A stretch of 14,927 bases of DNA, taken from contig DATABY010000029.1 in NCBI GenBank assembly GCA_036259355.1, positions 1 through 14,927 on the forward strand, in the 5' to 3' direction. Of this stretch, positions 1 through 7,052 are shown piece after piece. Every line of letters begins with the position of its first letter. Position 1 is the first letter of the stretch. Source of the stretch: JALZDI01 sp036259355 (GTDB lineage Bacteria > Actinomycetota > Actinomycetes > Propionibacteriales > Nocardioidaceae). Under the pieces are notes generated by a model that was given only the letters and a program-made list of their open reading frames with translations, was not told the origin of the DNA and searched no databases. A program made the translations under genes and the position numbers.

Positions 1-324
1 CGACACCCGCCCCTGCCCGAACGCGGCGCTGACCTTGGGCAGCTCCCGCAACGCCCGCGCCACCCGCACATGCTCATGGGCAGTGCGCAGATCCAGCCCA
101 CACCGCCACGACAACCAGTGCGCACACGAGTGCACACCCCATCCACCCCAACCCTCCCGGGCGTCGAAGTCGGCCAGCAACACCAAGAACCGCGACGTCG
201 CCGCCGCGATCTGCCCGGCCAACGTGCACAGCTCCGCCTCCACCCGCTCCAACGGCATCGCCCCCGGATCGGCACAAGTGGCTCGCTCAGCCGTTGGCCG
301 CAGGCCCTCGGACAACGCAGTCAT
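1..324 (-). CDS. DUF222 (13E12-family) protein, N-terminal 108 residues, runs off left edge
   Basis: The minus strand is open from an ATG at 324 to the window edge with no stop. It encodes 108 residues typical of the DUF222 domain found in actinobacterial 13E12-repeat proteins, which often carry a C-terminal HNH endonuclease domain (not visible here). Recognisable pieces are GWGGWGVHSCAHWLSWRCGL at about residues 58-77, followed by the AHEHVRVARAL and LPKVSAAFGQGRVS stretches (about 82-108). The start is supported by a strong GGAGG at 330-334, five bases upstream. The family's function is unsettled; members are multicopy in many actinobacteria, and REP13E12 elements of mycobacteria carry them. 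It diverges from the methyltransferase gene at 438. Family assignment is confident; presence of a downstream nuclease domain is inference. Confidence 0.85.
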   Translation of the reverse strand, partial: MTALSEGLRPTAERATCADPGAMPLERVEAELCTLAGQIAAATSRFLVLLADFDAREGWGGWGVHSCAHWLSWRCGLDLRTAHEHVRVARALRELPKVSAAFGQGRVS

Positions 325-437
325 AGGCACCTCCAGCGCTCAAACCTGTGTTCGAAAATATCGGCGGCCACCGACATCGTGACCAGCCGACTCTCCTTGT
401 GTGGATAGAGAAATCGCGCCGCCGCCATACTGGCCCG

Positions 438-1208
438 ATGGGCACAGGAACGCTGGCTGAGTACTTCGACCGCTGGTACGCCGACATGGTCGACTCGCCG
501 GTGAAGGACGAGATCGAGCGACGGCACCTCGGCCTGCCCCCCTATCTGCTGTCCACCAGCCTGCTCACGTGGGACGGGATCGCCGAGGTGGTCGAAGCGC
601 TACGCCTGTTACCTGGGGACACGCTGCTCGATCTCGCCTGCGGCCGCGGGGGCTACGGCTTGGAGATCGCCACGCGCACCGATGCCCGGCTGGTGGGCAT
701 CGACTTCTCCGCCGAAGCCGTGCGCCAGGCCGACGAGCACGCGCGGCGGTTGGGCCAAACGGCCGACTTCCGCGTCGGAGACCTCACCGCCACCGGCCTC
801 GACCCCGGCTCGGTCGACGCCGTGCTGTGCGTCGACTCCATCCAGTTCGCCGAGCAGCAGGACGCCGCGTACCGCGAGCTGCATCGGGTGCTGGGTCCTG
901 GCGGACGTGTCGTACTGACCTGCTGGGAACCCGTCGACCGGGACGACGAGCGCGTGCCCGAGCGCCTGCGACGAGTGAACCTCGAGGCGGGCCTGAAGGC
1001 CGCCGGCTTCGTCGACGTCGAGGCATGGGACCGGCCCCACTGGCGAGCCTCCGAGCGCGCGATGTGGGAGGAGGCGGCCGCACTCGACTCCCGCGGCGAC
1101 CCCGCCCTGCAGTCGTTCCACGACGAGGGCCTGCGGTCGTTGGAGATCATCGACGTGACCCGTCGGGTCATGGCGGCTGCGGTGGCAGCCGGCTCGCGCA
1201 GGCGATGA
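438..1208 (+). CDS. class I SAM-dependent methyltransferase
   Basis: A 256-aa Rossmann-fold methyltransferase. SAM-binding motif I is LLDLACGRGGYGL at about residues 63-75, the acidic end of strand 2 is D89 in VGIDF, GDL lies at 114-116, motif II-like DAVLCVDSIQF at 127-137, and the post-II PGGRVVLTCWEP at about 154-165. This is the ubiE/Methyltransf_11 pattern. An in-frame ATG at 348 would add 30 residues (rich in Arg/His) that do not look like protein of this family, so the ATG at 438 is preferred; no strong ribosome site is visible before either. The substrate cannot be read from the sequence. It faces the VOC gene tail to tail and lies outside the recognisable steroid operons, so a role in steroid metabolism is not supported. 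Confidence 0.85.
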   Translation: MGTGTLAEYFDRWYADMVDSPVKDEIERRHLGLPPYLLSTSLLTWDGIAEVVEALRLLPGDTLLDLACGRGGYGLEIATRTDARLVGIDFSAEAVRQADEHARRLGQTADFRVGDLTATGLDPGSVDAVLCVDSIQFAEQQDAAYRELHRVLGPGGRVVLTCWEPVDRDDERVPERLRRVNLEAGLKAAGFVDVEAWDRPHWRASERAMWEEAAALDSRGDPALQSFHDEGLRSLEIIDVTRRVMAAAVAAGSRRR

Positions 1209-1214
1209 GCCGGC
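1188..1214. repeat. 8-bp inverted repeat at the end of the methyltransferase gene
   Basis: GCCGGCTC (1188-1195) and GAGCCGGC (1207-1214) form a perfect 8-bp inverted repeat with an 11-base loop spanning the methyltransferase stop codon, between two convergent genes. It could act as a bidirectional transcription stop, but there is no T-run on either side, so a canonical intrinsic terminator is not supported. In sequence this GC-rich, chance stems of this size are common. Confidence 0.3.
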
Positions 1215-1232
1215 GCCGCCTTGCGGTCGGGT

Positions 1233-1613
1233 CTACTGGCTCGTCGCCGGTGGGTCGTACTGCGGCTGGTAGAGGGTCATCTCGCCGGCACCCGGCACCT
1301 TCAGCCGAGTCGTGAGCCCCCAACCTTCGTCCTGGACGCCGCCGGCGAACTCGGCGCCCTTCGCGGTCAGCTCCTCGATCGTCTTCTCGATGTCGTCGCA
1401 CATCAGGGACACGTCGAACCGCTGGCCGGTGGCGCCGCTCTGCCCCTCGTACTCCCACGAGCTCGGGTGGACGCCTAGCTCGCTGGGGCCGCTCTTGAAG
1501 ATCAGCCAGCCGCCGCCGGTGTCGGTGCCGGGCATGTCGAGTACGTCGCGGAAGAAGGCGCGGGCCGCATCCGGGTCCTCGGCGTACACCAGTGTGTGGA
1601 CTGCGGTGATCAT
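1233..1613 (-). CDS. VOC (glyoxalase/bleomycin-resistance fold) protein
   Basis: A 126-aa protein with one vicinal-oxygen-chelate domain. It opens MITAVHTLVYAEDPDAARAF, the usual first strand and helix, with FFRDVLDMP at 20-28, then GWLIFKSGPSELGVHP at 35-50. The second half-module is DVSLMCDDIEKTIEEL (67-82), and GEMTLYQPQY at the C-terminus supplies the last strand. Candidate metal-binding residues are H6, H49 and E111, but the assignment is by pattern only. An upstream in-frame ATG at 1649 would add 12 residues; the ATG at 1613 is where the fold begins and is preferred. Small single-domain VOC proteins include lyases, resistance proteins and proteins of unknown role, and nothing here picks one. 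It is not the ring-cleaving dioxygenase of this pathway, which is the two-domain protein at 2934-3833. Confidence 0.8.
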   Translation of the reverse strand: MITAVHTLVYAEDPDAARAFFRDVLDMPGTDTGGGWLIFKSGPSELGVHPSSWEYEGQSGATGQRFDVSLMCDDIEKTIEELTAKGAEFAGGVQDEGWGLTTRLKVPGAGEMTLYQPQYDPPATSQ

Positions 1614-1717
1614 GGCCGTCAGCCTACGGCTCGCGAACGTGACCCACATCGTTCGGATCGCCGGAAGGCGGCCTGCCCGTGGGAAAGGCCCCGACGAGCC
1701 CCTACAGTGCCAGCGAG

Positions 1718-2278
1718 ATGGTTGCCAAGGAGTCAGTGCGACAGCCGCGCGTGCCGCTGCTGTCGGCCATGGCGCGTGACCTCGCCGACCACGGATCGCT
1801 ACGCCTCCCGACGTCGACCGCCATGTGGGCGGCGTACGCCGGCCACGGGCTGCTCACGGCCTGGGCTCTGCGACGCCGCGCTGTTCCGCTACCGGCACGC
1901 TCCGGACCGGCCCGGCTCGCCGGTGTGGCGATGGTCGCCGCGGGAGCTGCCATGTGCGTCGCAGGGATGACTCGGTTCACCAGCCCACGCGAGCTGACCG
2001 GCACCCGCAACGAGCCGCTGACCACCATCGGCCTGTACCGGTACTCCCGCAACCCGCAGTACCTCGGCTACCTCCTTGTGCTCGCCGGTGCGGCGGTGGC
2101 TCGCCGCAGCGGCGGTGCTCTCCTCTCCACGGGGTTGCTGGCCGCCACGTACGCGACCTGGATCCCGGTGGAGGAAGACCATCTCACCCACCTGCACGGG
2201 CAGCCCTACGTCGACTACATGACGCAGACCCGCCGCTGGTGGGGTCGTCCAGACTCATCGACACGAACGTCGGGGTAG
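1718..2278 (+). CDS. membrane isoprenylcysteine/phospholipid methyltransferase-family protein
   Basis: A 186-aa (from the ATG at 1718) small integral membrane protein. Hydrophobic segments lie at about residues 35-52, 65-83, 115-128 and 133-149. The C-terminal half carries the family signature: GLYRYSRNPQYLGYLL (105-120), then VEEDHLTHLHGQPYVDYMTQ (151-170) followed by an RRW. This is the SAM- and headgroup-binding pattern of ICMT/PEMT-like enzymes (steroid reductase and isoprenylcysteine methyltransferase clan). Start choice is uncertain: a GTG at 1679 preceded by GGAAGG, the ATG at 1718, or an ATG at 1769 are all in frame. The stop is secure. The bacterial substrate is unknown; lipid or small-molecule methylation is the family expectation. 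It converges on hsaB and marks the probable edge of the steroid cluster. Confidence 0.78.
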   Translation: MVAKESVRQPRVPLLSAMARDLADHGSLRLPTSTAMWAAYAGHGLLTAWALRRRAVPLPARSGPARLAGVAMVAAGAAMCVAGMTRFTSPRELTGTRNEPLTTIGLYRYSRNPQYLGYLLVLAGAAVARRSGGALLSTGLLAATYATWIPVEEDHLTHLHGQPYVDYMTQTRRWWGRPDSSTRTSG

Positions 2279-2304
2279 CCCTGGTCGCTCGTGCAGCCGC
2301 GACG

Positions 2305-2937
2305 TCAGATCCAGTCCTGCTGGCGGGGCCACGACATCAGCGTCTCCAACAGGGCGCCGGTCAGCTCGGGGTCGGCGGGGCCGGCACTGGCGAGCAGCTC
2401 CTGTGGCGCGTCGGCAGCGGTGTAGTCGCCACGGTAGAACAGCAACGGGCGGTCGTCGCCGCTGGTCCCGAGGTCGAGCACACGGCCGATGACGACGTAG
2501 TGGTCGCCGGCGGTGTGGACCGCCTCGATCGAGCAGTCGATCCAGCTCAGCACTCCCTCGAGCACGGGCAGCCCCTGCTCCGACCTGGTCCACCGCACCG
2601 ACGCGAACTTGTCGGCGCCGCGGGTGCCGAACACCTGTGACACCTCCCGCTGGCCCTCGCCGAGGACGTTCACGCAGAACCGCCCTGCCTGCTCCATCGC
2701 CGGCCAGCTGCCGGAACCCTTGCTGGGGCAGAACAGCACCATCGGCGGGTCGAGCGACAGCGCGGCGAAGGCCTGACAGGCGAAGCCGACCGGGGTGTCG
2801 CCGTCCATGCTCGTCACCACGGTGACGCCGGTGGCGAACTGGCCGAGGACGTGCCGGAACCGCTGCGGGTCCGGCTGCTCCGCCTGGTCCGGCTGCTCGG
2901 TGCCGTCAGGGTGTTCAGGCATCGCGGCGCTGGTCAC
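2305..2937 (-). CDS. hsaB: HsaB, flavin reductase of 3-HSA monooxygenase
   Basis: A 210-aa flavin:NAD(P)H oxidoreductase of the HpaC/flavin-reductase-like fold. FATGVTVVT (34-42), GFACQAFAALSLDPPMVLFC (51-70) and GRFCVNVLGEGQREV (85-99) are the flavin-binding core; GDHYVVIGRV and PLLFYRGDYT follow in the C-terminal half. In the pathway HsaB reduces FMN for the oxygenase HsaA, which hydroxylates 3-HSA to the catechol 3,4-DHSA. It is the last gene of the hsaA-D-C-B operon, an order also known from Mycobacterium tuberculosis. The GTG at 2937 overlaps the hsaC stop as GTGA, suggesting coupled translation; an ATG at 2922 is the alternative, and neither has a clear ribosome site. The N-terminus has a short acidic EQPD repeat before the domain begins near residue 26, making it slightly longer than usual. 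Confidence 0.93.
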   Translation of the reverse strand: MTSAAMPEHPDGTEQPDQAEQPDPQRFRHVLGQFATGVTVVTSMDGDTPVGFACQAFAALSLDPPMVLFCPSKGSGSWPAMEQAGRFCVNVLGEGQREVSQVFGTRGADKFASVRWTRSEQGLPVLEGVLSWIDCSIEAVHTAGDHYVVIGRVLDLGTSGDDRPLLFYRGDYTAADAPQELLASAGPADPELTGALLETLMSWPRQQDWI

Positions 2938-3833
2938 TGCTGCTGCCCGATGCTGAAGTCATGGCCCCACAGGCTCACCGCGGTGCTCTCCCGGGCGACC
3001 CAGTCATCACCGACCTGTCGCCCCTCGGTGCCGAACTCGACGTCGAAGCCGCCGGGCGTCTTCATGTAGAACGACAGCATCAGGTCGTTGACGTGCCGGC
3101 CCAGCGTCGCCGACATCGGCACGCCGTGCCGCTTCGCGCGGTCCAGCGCCAGGCCGACGTCGTCGCTGTTGCCGACCTCGACCATGATGTGCACGATCCC
3201 GCTGTCGGTTGGGAACGGCAGGAACGCCAGGCTGTGGTGACGCGGGTTGCAGCCGAAGAAGCGCAGCCACACCGGGTCGCCGCCGGACGGCCGGCCCACC
3301 ACCTCGGGCGGGAACCGCATCGAGTCGCGAAGACGAAAACCGAGCACGTCACGATAGAAGTGCAGGGCCGCCGCGTCGTCGTCGGTGGAGAGTACGACGT
3401 GGCCCATCCCCTGCTCGCCGGTCACGAACGTGTGGCCGTACGGGCTGACCACACGCCGGTGCTGCAGCGCGACGCCATGGAAGACCTCCTGGGCGTTGCC
3501 CGTGGGGTCCTCGAACCGGATCATCTCCATCACGCTGCGCTCGGCGCACTCCTCGGACGTGCCCTCCTTGTAGGGCACGCCGGCGGCGTCGAGGCGGTCG
3601 CGCACATCCTGCAGGCCCTCGGCGTTCGTGGCCTCCCAGCCCACCGCGGCCAGGTGGTCGCGCTCACCGGGCAGGATCACCAGCCGCGCCGGGAAGTCGT
3701 CCATCCGCAGGTAGAGGGCACCGGGCACGTTGCCCTCTCCCTCCACCATGCCCAGCACCTTCAGGCCGTAGGTGCGCCAGGCATCCATGTCGGTGGCCTC
3801 GATCCGCATGTACGCAAGCGACCGGATGGTCAT
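2934..3833 (-). CDS. hsaC: HsaC, 3,4-DHSA extradiol (meta-cleavage) dioxygenase
   Basis: A 299-aa type I two-domain extradiol dioxygenase, full length for the BphC/HsaC family. The Fe(II) ligands are visible as H145 (in GMGHVVLS), H215 (in IVHIMVEV) and E266 (in GGFDVEFG); the active-site H200 (NPRHH) and Y256 (SFYMKTP) are also present. It cleaves the catechol ring of 3,4-DHSA to the 4,9-DSHA product consumed by HsaD. The ATG at 3833 is preceded by a GGAGGGA-type ribosome site that lies in the 16-bp gap after hsaD. Its stop overlaps the hsaB start. Identity rests on the ligand set, the length and the neighbours hsaD and hsaB; biphenyl-type BphC is the alternative on sequence alone but the context excludes it. 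Confidence 0.95.
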   Translation of the reverse strand: MTIRSLAYMRIEATDMDAWRTYGLKVLGMVEGEGNVPGALYLRMDDFPARLVILPGERDHLAAVGWEATNAEGLQDVRDRLDAAGVPYKEGTSEECAERSVMEMIRFEDPTGNAQEVFHGVALQHRRVVSPYGHTFVTGEQGMGHVVLSTDDDAAALHFYRDVLGFRLRDSMRFPPEVVGRPSGGDPVWLRFFGCNPRHHSLAFLPFPTDSGIVHIMVEVGNSDDVGLALDRAKRHGVPMSATLGRHVNDLMLSFYMKTPGGFDVEFGTEGRQVGDDWVARESTAVSLWGHDFSIGQQQ

Positions 3834-3849
3834 CGCTCATCCCTCCCCA

Positions 3850-4764
3850 TCAGTCGTGCCGGCCGGCTGCGCCCGCACCGTCGGTCAGACCGTGCTCGCC
3901 CAAGAAGGCGGCCACCAGCCGGTTGAACTCGTCGAAGCACTCCAGCTGCGCCCAGTGGCCACAGCGCGGGAACACGTGCAGCTGCGCCTTCGGGATCAGC
4001 TTGAGCGCGGTGAAGGCACCGTCGAGCGGGTTGACGCGGTCCTCCCGACCCCACACCAGCAGCACCTTGTGCCGCAGCCGGTAGGCCTCCCGCCAGAGCA
4101 GGCCGTCCTCGAAGGTGTCGGGCTGCATGAACGACGCGCCCATGGAGGCCATCGCGGCCAGCGACTCGGGGTCGGAGGCGACGCGGAACCGCTCGTCGAT
4201 GAGCTCGTCGGTCACCAGCGACTGGTCGAACACCATCGTGCGCACGAACGCCTCGAGCTTCTCCCTGCTCGGTCCCGGCGGCGCTGCGAACTCGTACAGG
4301 CGCCTGATGCCCTCGGTGGGGTCGGCCGCGAACAGGTTGAGGCTCAGTCCGCCCGGCCCCATCAGCGCCAGCCGGCCCACCCGCTGCGGGTACGACAGCG
4401 CGAACCGCACCGCCGTACCGCCGCCGAGCGAGTTGCCGACCAGATGCACCTTCTCGATGTCGACCGTGTCCAGCAGCGCGGCGAGCGCGTCGGCGGAGAA
4501 GCGGAAGTAGTTGCCCTCGACCTCGGGCTTGTCGGAAAGCCCGAAACCCGGCTGGTCGACCGCGAGCGTCCGGAAGGTCTGCGACAGGACCCGCAGGTTG
4601 CTGCCGAAGTTGCTCCACGCCGCGGCTCCCGGACCGCCGCCGTGCAGCAGTACGACGGGCAACCGGCCCTCGGCGCCCTCCCCCGCCTCGTGGTAGTGCA
4701 ACGAGAGCCGGCCGGCCTTCGCGTGGCGGCTGGTGGACTCGAAGTCCGGCGTCGGCTCAGGCAT
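3850..4764 (-). CDS. hsaD: HsaD, meta-cleavage product hydrolase (4,9-DSHA hydrolase)
   Basis: A 304-aa alpha/beta hydrolase of the MCP hydrolase (BphD-like) family. The oxyanion-hole motif HGGGPGAAAW is at residues 41-50, the nucleophile elbow GNSLGGG places Ser112, the acid is Asp242 in WGREDRVNP, and the base is His270 in RCGHWAQ. It breaks the C-C bond of 4,9-DSHA, releasing the C/D-ring acid (DOHNAA/HIP) and 2-hydroxyhexa-2,4-dienoate. The ATG at 4764 follows a GAGG a few bases upstream. It sits 15 bp after hsaA and 16 bp before hsaC, so the genes almost certainly share a transcript. The C-terminal tail after residue 290 is a short Gly/Ala-rich extension of no evident function. Confidence 0.95.
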   Translation of the reverse strand: MPEPTPDFESTSRHAKAGRLSLHYHEAGEGAEGRLPVVLLHGGGPGAAAWSNFGSNLRVLSQTFRTLAVDQPGFGLSDKPEVEGNYFRFSADALAALLDTVDIEKVHLVGNSLGGGTAVRFALSYPQRVGRLALMGPGGLSLNLFAADPTEGIRRLYEFAAPPGPSREKLEAFVRTMVFDQSLVTDELIDERFRVASDPESLAAMASMGASFMQPDTFEDGLLWREAYRLRHKVLLVWGREDRVNPLDGAFTALKLIPKAQLHVFPRCGHWAQLECFDEFNRLVAAFLGEHGLTDGAGAAGRHD

Positions 4765-4779
4765 GGGACCTCACGGAGC

Positions 4780-5946
4780 TCACAGCATCGCCTCGTGCAC
4801 CTTGAGACCCAGCTCAGCGCTGCCGTAGAGGCTCAACGCCCGCTCCGGGTCGTTGATCGCGTGGACACGACCGGCGTGGGCGTCGCGCCAGTACCGCTGG
4901 ATCGGCGTCCCGGTCGCCAGCGCCCGGCCACCGGAGTTCTCGAACAGCCGGTCGACGGCGTGGATCGACCGGGTCGTGCCACGCACCTGGTCGCGACGAA
5001 CCTGTAGCCGCAGGCTCATCGGGATCTTCTCGCCCGCGCCGGCGTAGCGCATCAGCTGGCCGATGTTGTTCTCCAGCTGCAGCCACGCGGCGTCGATCTC
5101 GCTCGCGGCGTCGGCGATCCGCACCTGTGAGAACGGGTCCTCGGCGGCCTTCACCTTGCCGTAGGAGACTCGTACGCGTTCCTTCATGTAGCCGACATGG
5201 GAGTCGTAAGCGCCTTGGGCCATGCCGATGATCGGGGTGGTGATCGAGTACGAGAACACCGACCCGAACGGCAGCCGGTACAGGGGCGCGTCGTTGACCT
5301 CCTGGCCGGGGCACACGCAGCGGGAGGTGTCGGCGAAGCTCAGCGAGTGGTGGTCGGGGACGAACACGTCGTCGACGACGATGTCGTTGCTGCCGGTGCC
5401 CCGCAGGCCGACGGTGTCCCACACGTCCTCGATCCGGTAGTCGCCCAGCGGCACCAGGAAGGTCCGGAAGTCGACCTGGTTGCCCTCACCGTCGGTGACG
5501 ATGCCGCCGAGCAGCACCCACGTCGCGTGGTCGCACCCGGACGAGAAGCTCCACCGGCCGCTCAGCCGGACGCCACCGTCGACGAGCTGCGCCTTGCCGG
5601 TGGGCGCGTACGACGAGGAGATCCGCGTGTGCGGGTCCTCGCCCCAGACGTCGGTCTGGGCCTGCTCGGGGAACAGCGACAGCTGCCAGGGGTGCACGCC
5701 GAGCACCGAGGAGACCCATCCGGTGGAGCCGCAGGCGCTCGCGATCATCCGGACGGCGGTGTAGAAGGTGACCGGGTCGGTCTCGAACCCGCCGAACCGC
5801 TTCGGCTGCAGCAGCCCGAAGAACCCCGTCTCCGCCAGGGCCTCGATCGACGCGGTCGGGATCCGGCGGGCGTCCTCGGCCTCTTGCGCGCGCTGCTCGA
5901 ACGCCGGCAGCAGGTCACGCACCGCGTCGACGACCTTCTCGCTCAT
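4780..5946 (-). CDS. hsaA: HsaA, flavin-dependent oxygenase subunit of 3-HSA monooxygenase
   Basis: A 388-aa class D flavoprotein monooxygenase with the acyl-CoA dehydrogenase fold. The N-terminal helical domain includes TGFFGLLQPKRFGGFE (40-55); the middle beta domain has GRWSFSSGCDHATW (130-143) and the VGLRGTGSNDIVVDDVFVP region (179-197); the C-terminal helical domain holds FENSGGRALATGTPIQRYWR (335-354) and HAGRVHAIND (357-366), typical of HsaA and related 4-HPA hydroxylases. With reduced flavin from HsaB it hydroxylates 3-HSA to 3,4-DHSA. It is the first gene of the hsaADCB unit. The ATG at 5946 has GGAG five bases after which CGAGG leads into the start, and a KstR-type operator lies 35 bp upstream. 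Length and motifs match the family, and no missing core element is seen. Confidence 0.95.
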   Translation of the reverse strand: MSEKVVDAVRDLLPAFEQRAQEAEDARRIPTASIEALAETGFFGLLQPKRFGGFETDPVTFYTAVRMIASACGSTGWVSSVLGVHPWQLSLFPEQAQTDVWGEDPHTRISSSYAPTGKAQLVDGGVRLSGRWSFSSGCDHATWVLLGGIVTDGEGNQVDFRTFLVPLGDYRIEDVWDTVGLRGTGSNDIVVDDVFVPDHHSLSFADTSRCVCPGQEVNDAPLYRLPFGSVFSYSITTPIIGMAQGAYDSHVGYMKERVRVSYGKVKAAEDPFSQVRIADAASEIDAAWLQLENNIGQLMRYAGAGEKIPMSLRLQVRRDQVRGTTRSIHAVDRLFENSGGRALATGTPIQRYWRDAHAGRVHAINDPERALSLYGSAELGLKVHEAML

Positions 5947-5980
5947 CCTCGCTCCGTTCGTCTTCGGCCTTGCCTCACAC

Positions 5981-5994
5981 TAGAACACGTTCTA
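5981..5994. promoter_or_regulatory. KstR-type operator upstream of hsaA
   Basis: TAGAACACGTTCTA fits the established KstR consensus TnnAACnnGTTnnA exactly, and its inner twelve bases AGAACACGTTCT are a perfect palindrome apart from the central AC. It lies in the 66-bp gap between the hsaF stop and the hsaA start, 34 bases from the ATG. KstR is a TetR-family repressor released by steroid-CoA intermediates. The location implies that hsaADCB has its own repressed promoter in addition to any read-through from hsaF. The KstR gene is not in the window, so regulation is inferred from the motif and the neighbouring genes. Confidence 0.88.
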
Positions 5995-6012
5995 TGTCGG
6001 TGTCGAGATCAG

Positions 6013-7041
6013 TCAGGCGGGCTGGCCCTGCTCGCGCAGCAGCTCGAGGGCGATGTCGGTGAGCTGGTCCTCCTGGCCCCCCACGAGCTTGCGCTGCCCT
6101 GCCCGCAGCAGGATGTCGGCGCCGGACACGCCGTACCGCTCGGCCTGGTGGAACGCGTGCTTGAGGAAGCTGGAGTAGACGCCGGAGTAGCCCATGGTGA
6201 GCGCGAGCCGGTCGAGCAGGCACTCCTCGGGCATCGCCGGGCGTACGACGTCCTCGGCCGCGTCGACGATCTTGAAGAAGTCGATGCCGGTGCGAATGCC
6301 GAGCTTGTCGCACACGCCGACGAACGCCTCCACCGGCGTGTTGCCCGCACCCGCGCCGAAGCGCCGGCAGCTGCCGTCGATCTGCTGGGCCCCGGCCCGC
6401 ACCGCCGCGACGGAGTTGGCCACGCCGACGCCGAGGTTCTCGTGCCCGTGGAAGCCCACCATCGCCTCGGACCCGATCTCCACGTGGATCGCGCCGACCC
6501 GGTCCGCGACCTGCTCCAGCACCAGCGCGCCGGCGGAGTCGACGACGTAGACGCACTGGCAACCCGCGTCGACCATGATCCGGGCCTGCTCGGCCAGCAC
6601 CTCCGGCGGCTGGGTGTGCGACATCATCAGGAAGCCGACCGTCTCCAGGCCCCGCTCGCGCGCGAGCCCGAAGTGCTGCACCGACACGTCGGCCTCGGTG
6701 CAGTGCGTGGCGATGCGGCAGATCGAGGCGCCGTTGTCGGCCGCGATGCCGATGTCGTCCTTCACCCCCACACCGGGGAGCATCAGGAAGGCGATCCTGG
6801 CGCGCTTGGCGGTCTGGGCCGCCAGCGTGATCAGGTCCTGCTCCGGGGTCCTGGAGAAGCCGTAGGTGAACGAGGAGCCGCCGAGCCCGTCGCCGTGGGT
6901 CACCTCGATCACCGGAACGCCGGCCTCGTCGAGCGCGGTGACGATGGACCGCGCCTCCTCGGCGCTGAACTGGTGCCGCTTGTGGTGCGAACCGTCACGC
7001 AGGCAGGTGTCGGTGATGCGGATGTCGTACTCGTCCCACAT
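6013..7041 (-). CDS. hsaF: HsaF, 4-hydroxy-2-oxoacid aldolase
   Basis: A 342-aa class II pyruvate aldolase of the DmpG/HsaF family. The N-terminal IRITDTCLRDGSHHKRHQF gives catalytic R15, metal ligand D16 and H19; the other metal ligands H198 and H200 are in GFHGHENLGVGVANS, and Y289 lies in YSGVYSS. It splits 4-hydroxy-2-oxohexanoate into pyruvate and propanal, which the partner HsaG receives through the known aldolase-dehydrogenase channel. Start choice: a GTG at 7056 overlaps the hsaG stop, but the ATG at 7041 has a strong AAGGGAG site (complement of 7047-7053) five bases upstream and begins where homologues begin, so it is preferred. The C-terminal domain (about 270-342) is the communication domain of the complex in this family. 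Confidence 0.95.
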   Translation of the reverse strand: MWDEYDIRITDTCLRDGSHHKRHQFSAEEARSIVTALDEAGVPVIEVTHGDGLGGSSFTYGFSRTPEQDLITLAAQTAKRARIAFLMLPGVGVKDDIGIAADNGASICRIATHCTEADVSVQHFGLARERGLETVGFLMMSHTQPPEVLAEQARIMVDAGCQCVYVVDSAGALVLEQVADRVGAIHVEIGSEAMVGFHGHENLGVGVANSVAAVRAGAQQIDGSCRRFGAGAGNTPVEAFVGVCDKLGIRTGIDFFKIVDAAEDVVRPAMPEECLLDRLALTMGYSGVYSSFLKHAFHQAERYGVSGADILLRAGQRKLVGGQEDQLTDIALELLREQGQPA

Positions 7042-7052
7042 GGGATCTCCCT

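Noticed and set aside
2279..2304. Possible terminator between the convergent membrane methyltransferase and hsaB genes
   Set aside because: No clear stem or T-run could be found in this 26-bp gap or at the gene ends.
4330..4338. AACAGGTT resembling the KstR core, inside hsaD
   Set aside because: The flanking T and A of the consensus are missing and it is within coding sequence, so it is most likely chance.
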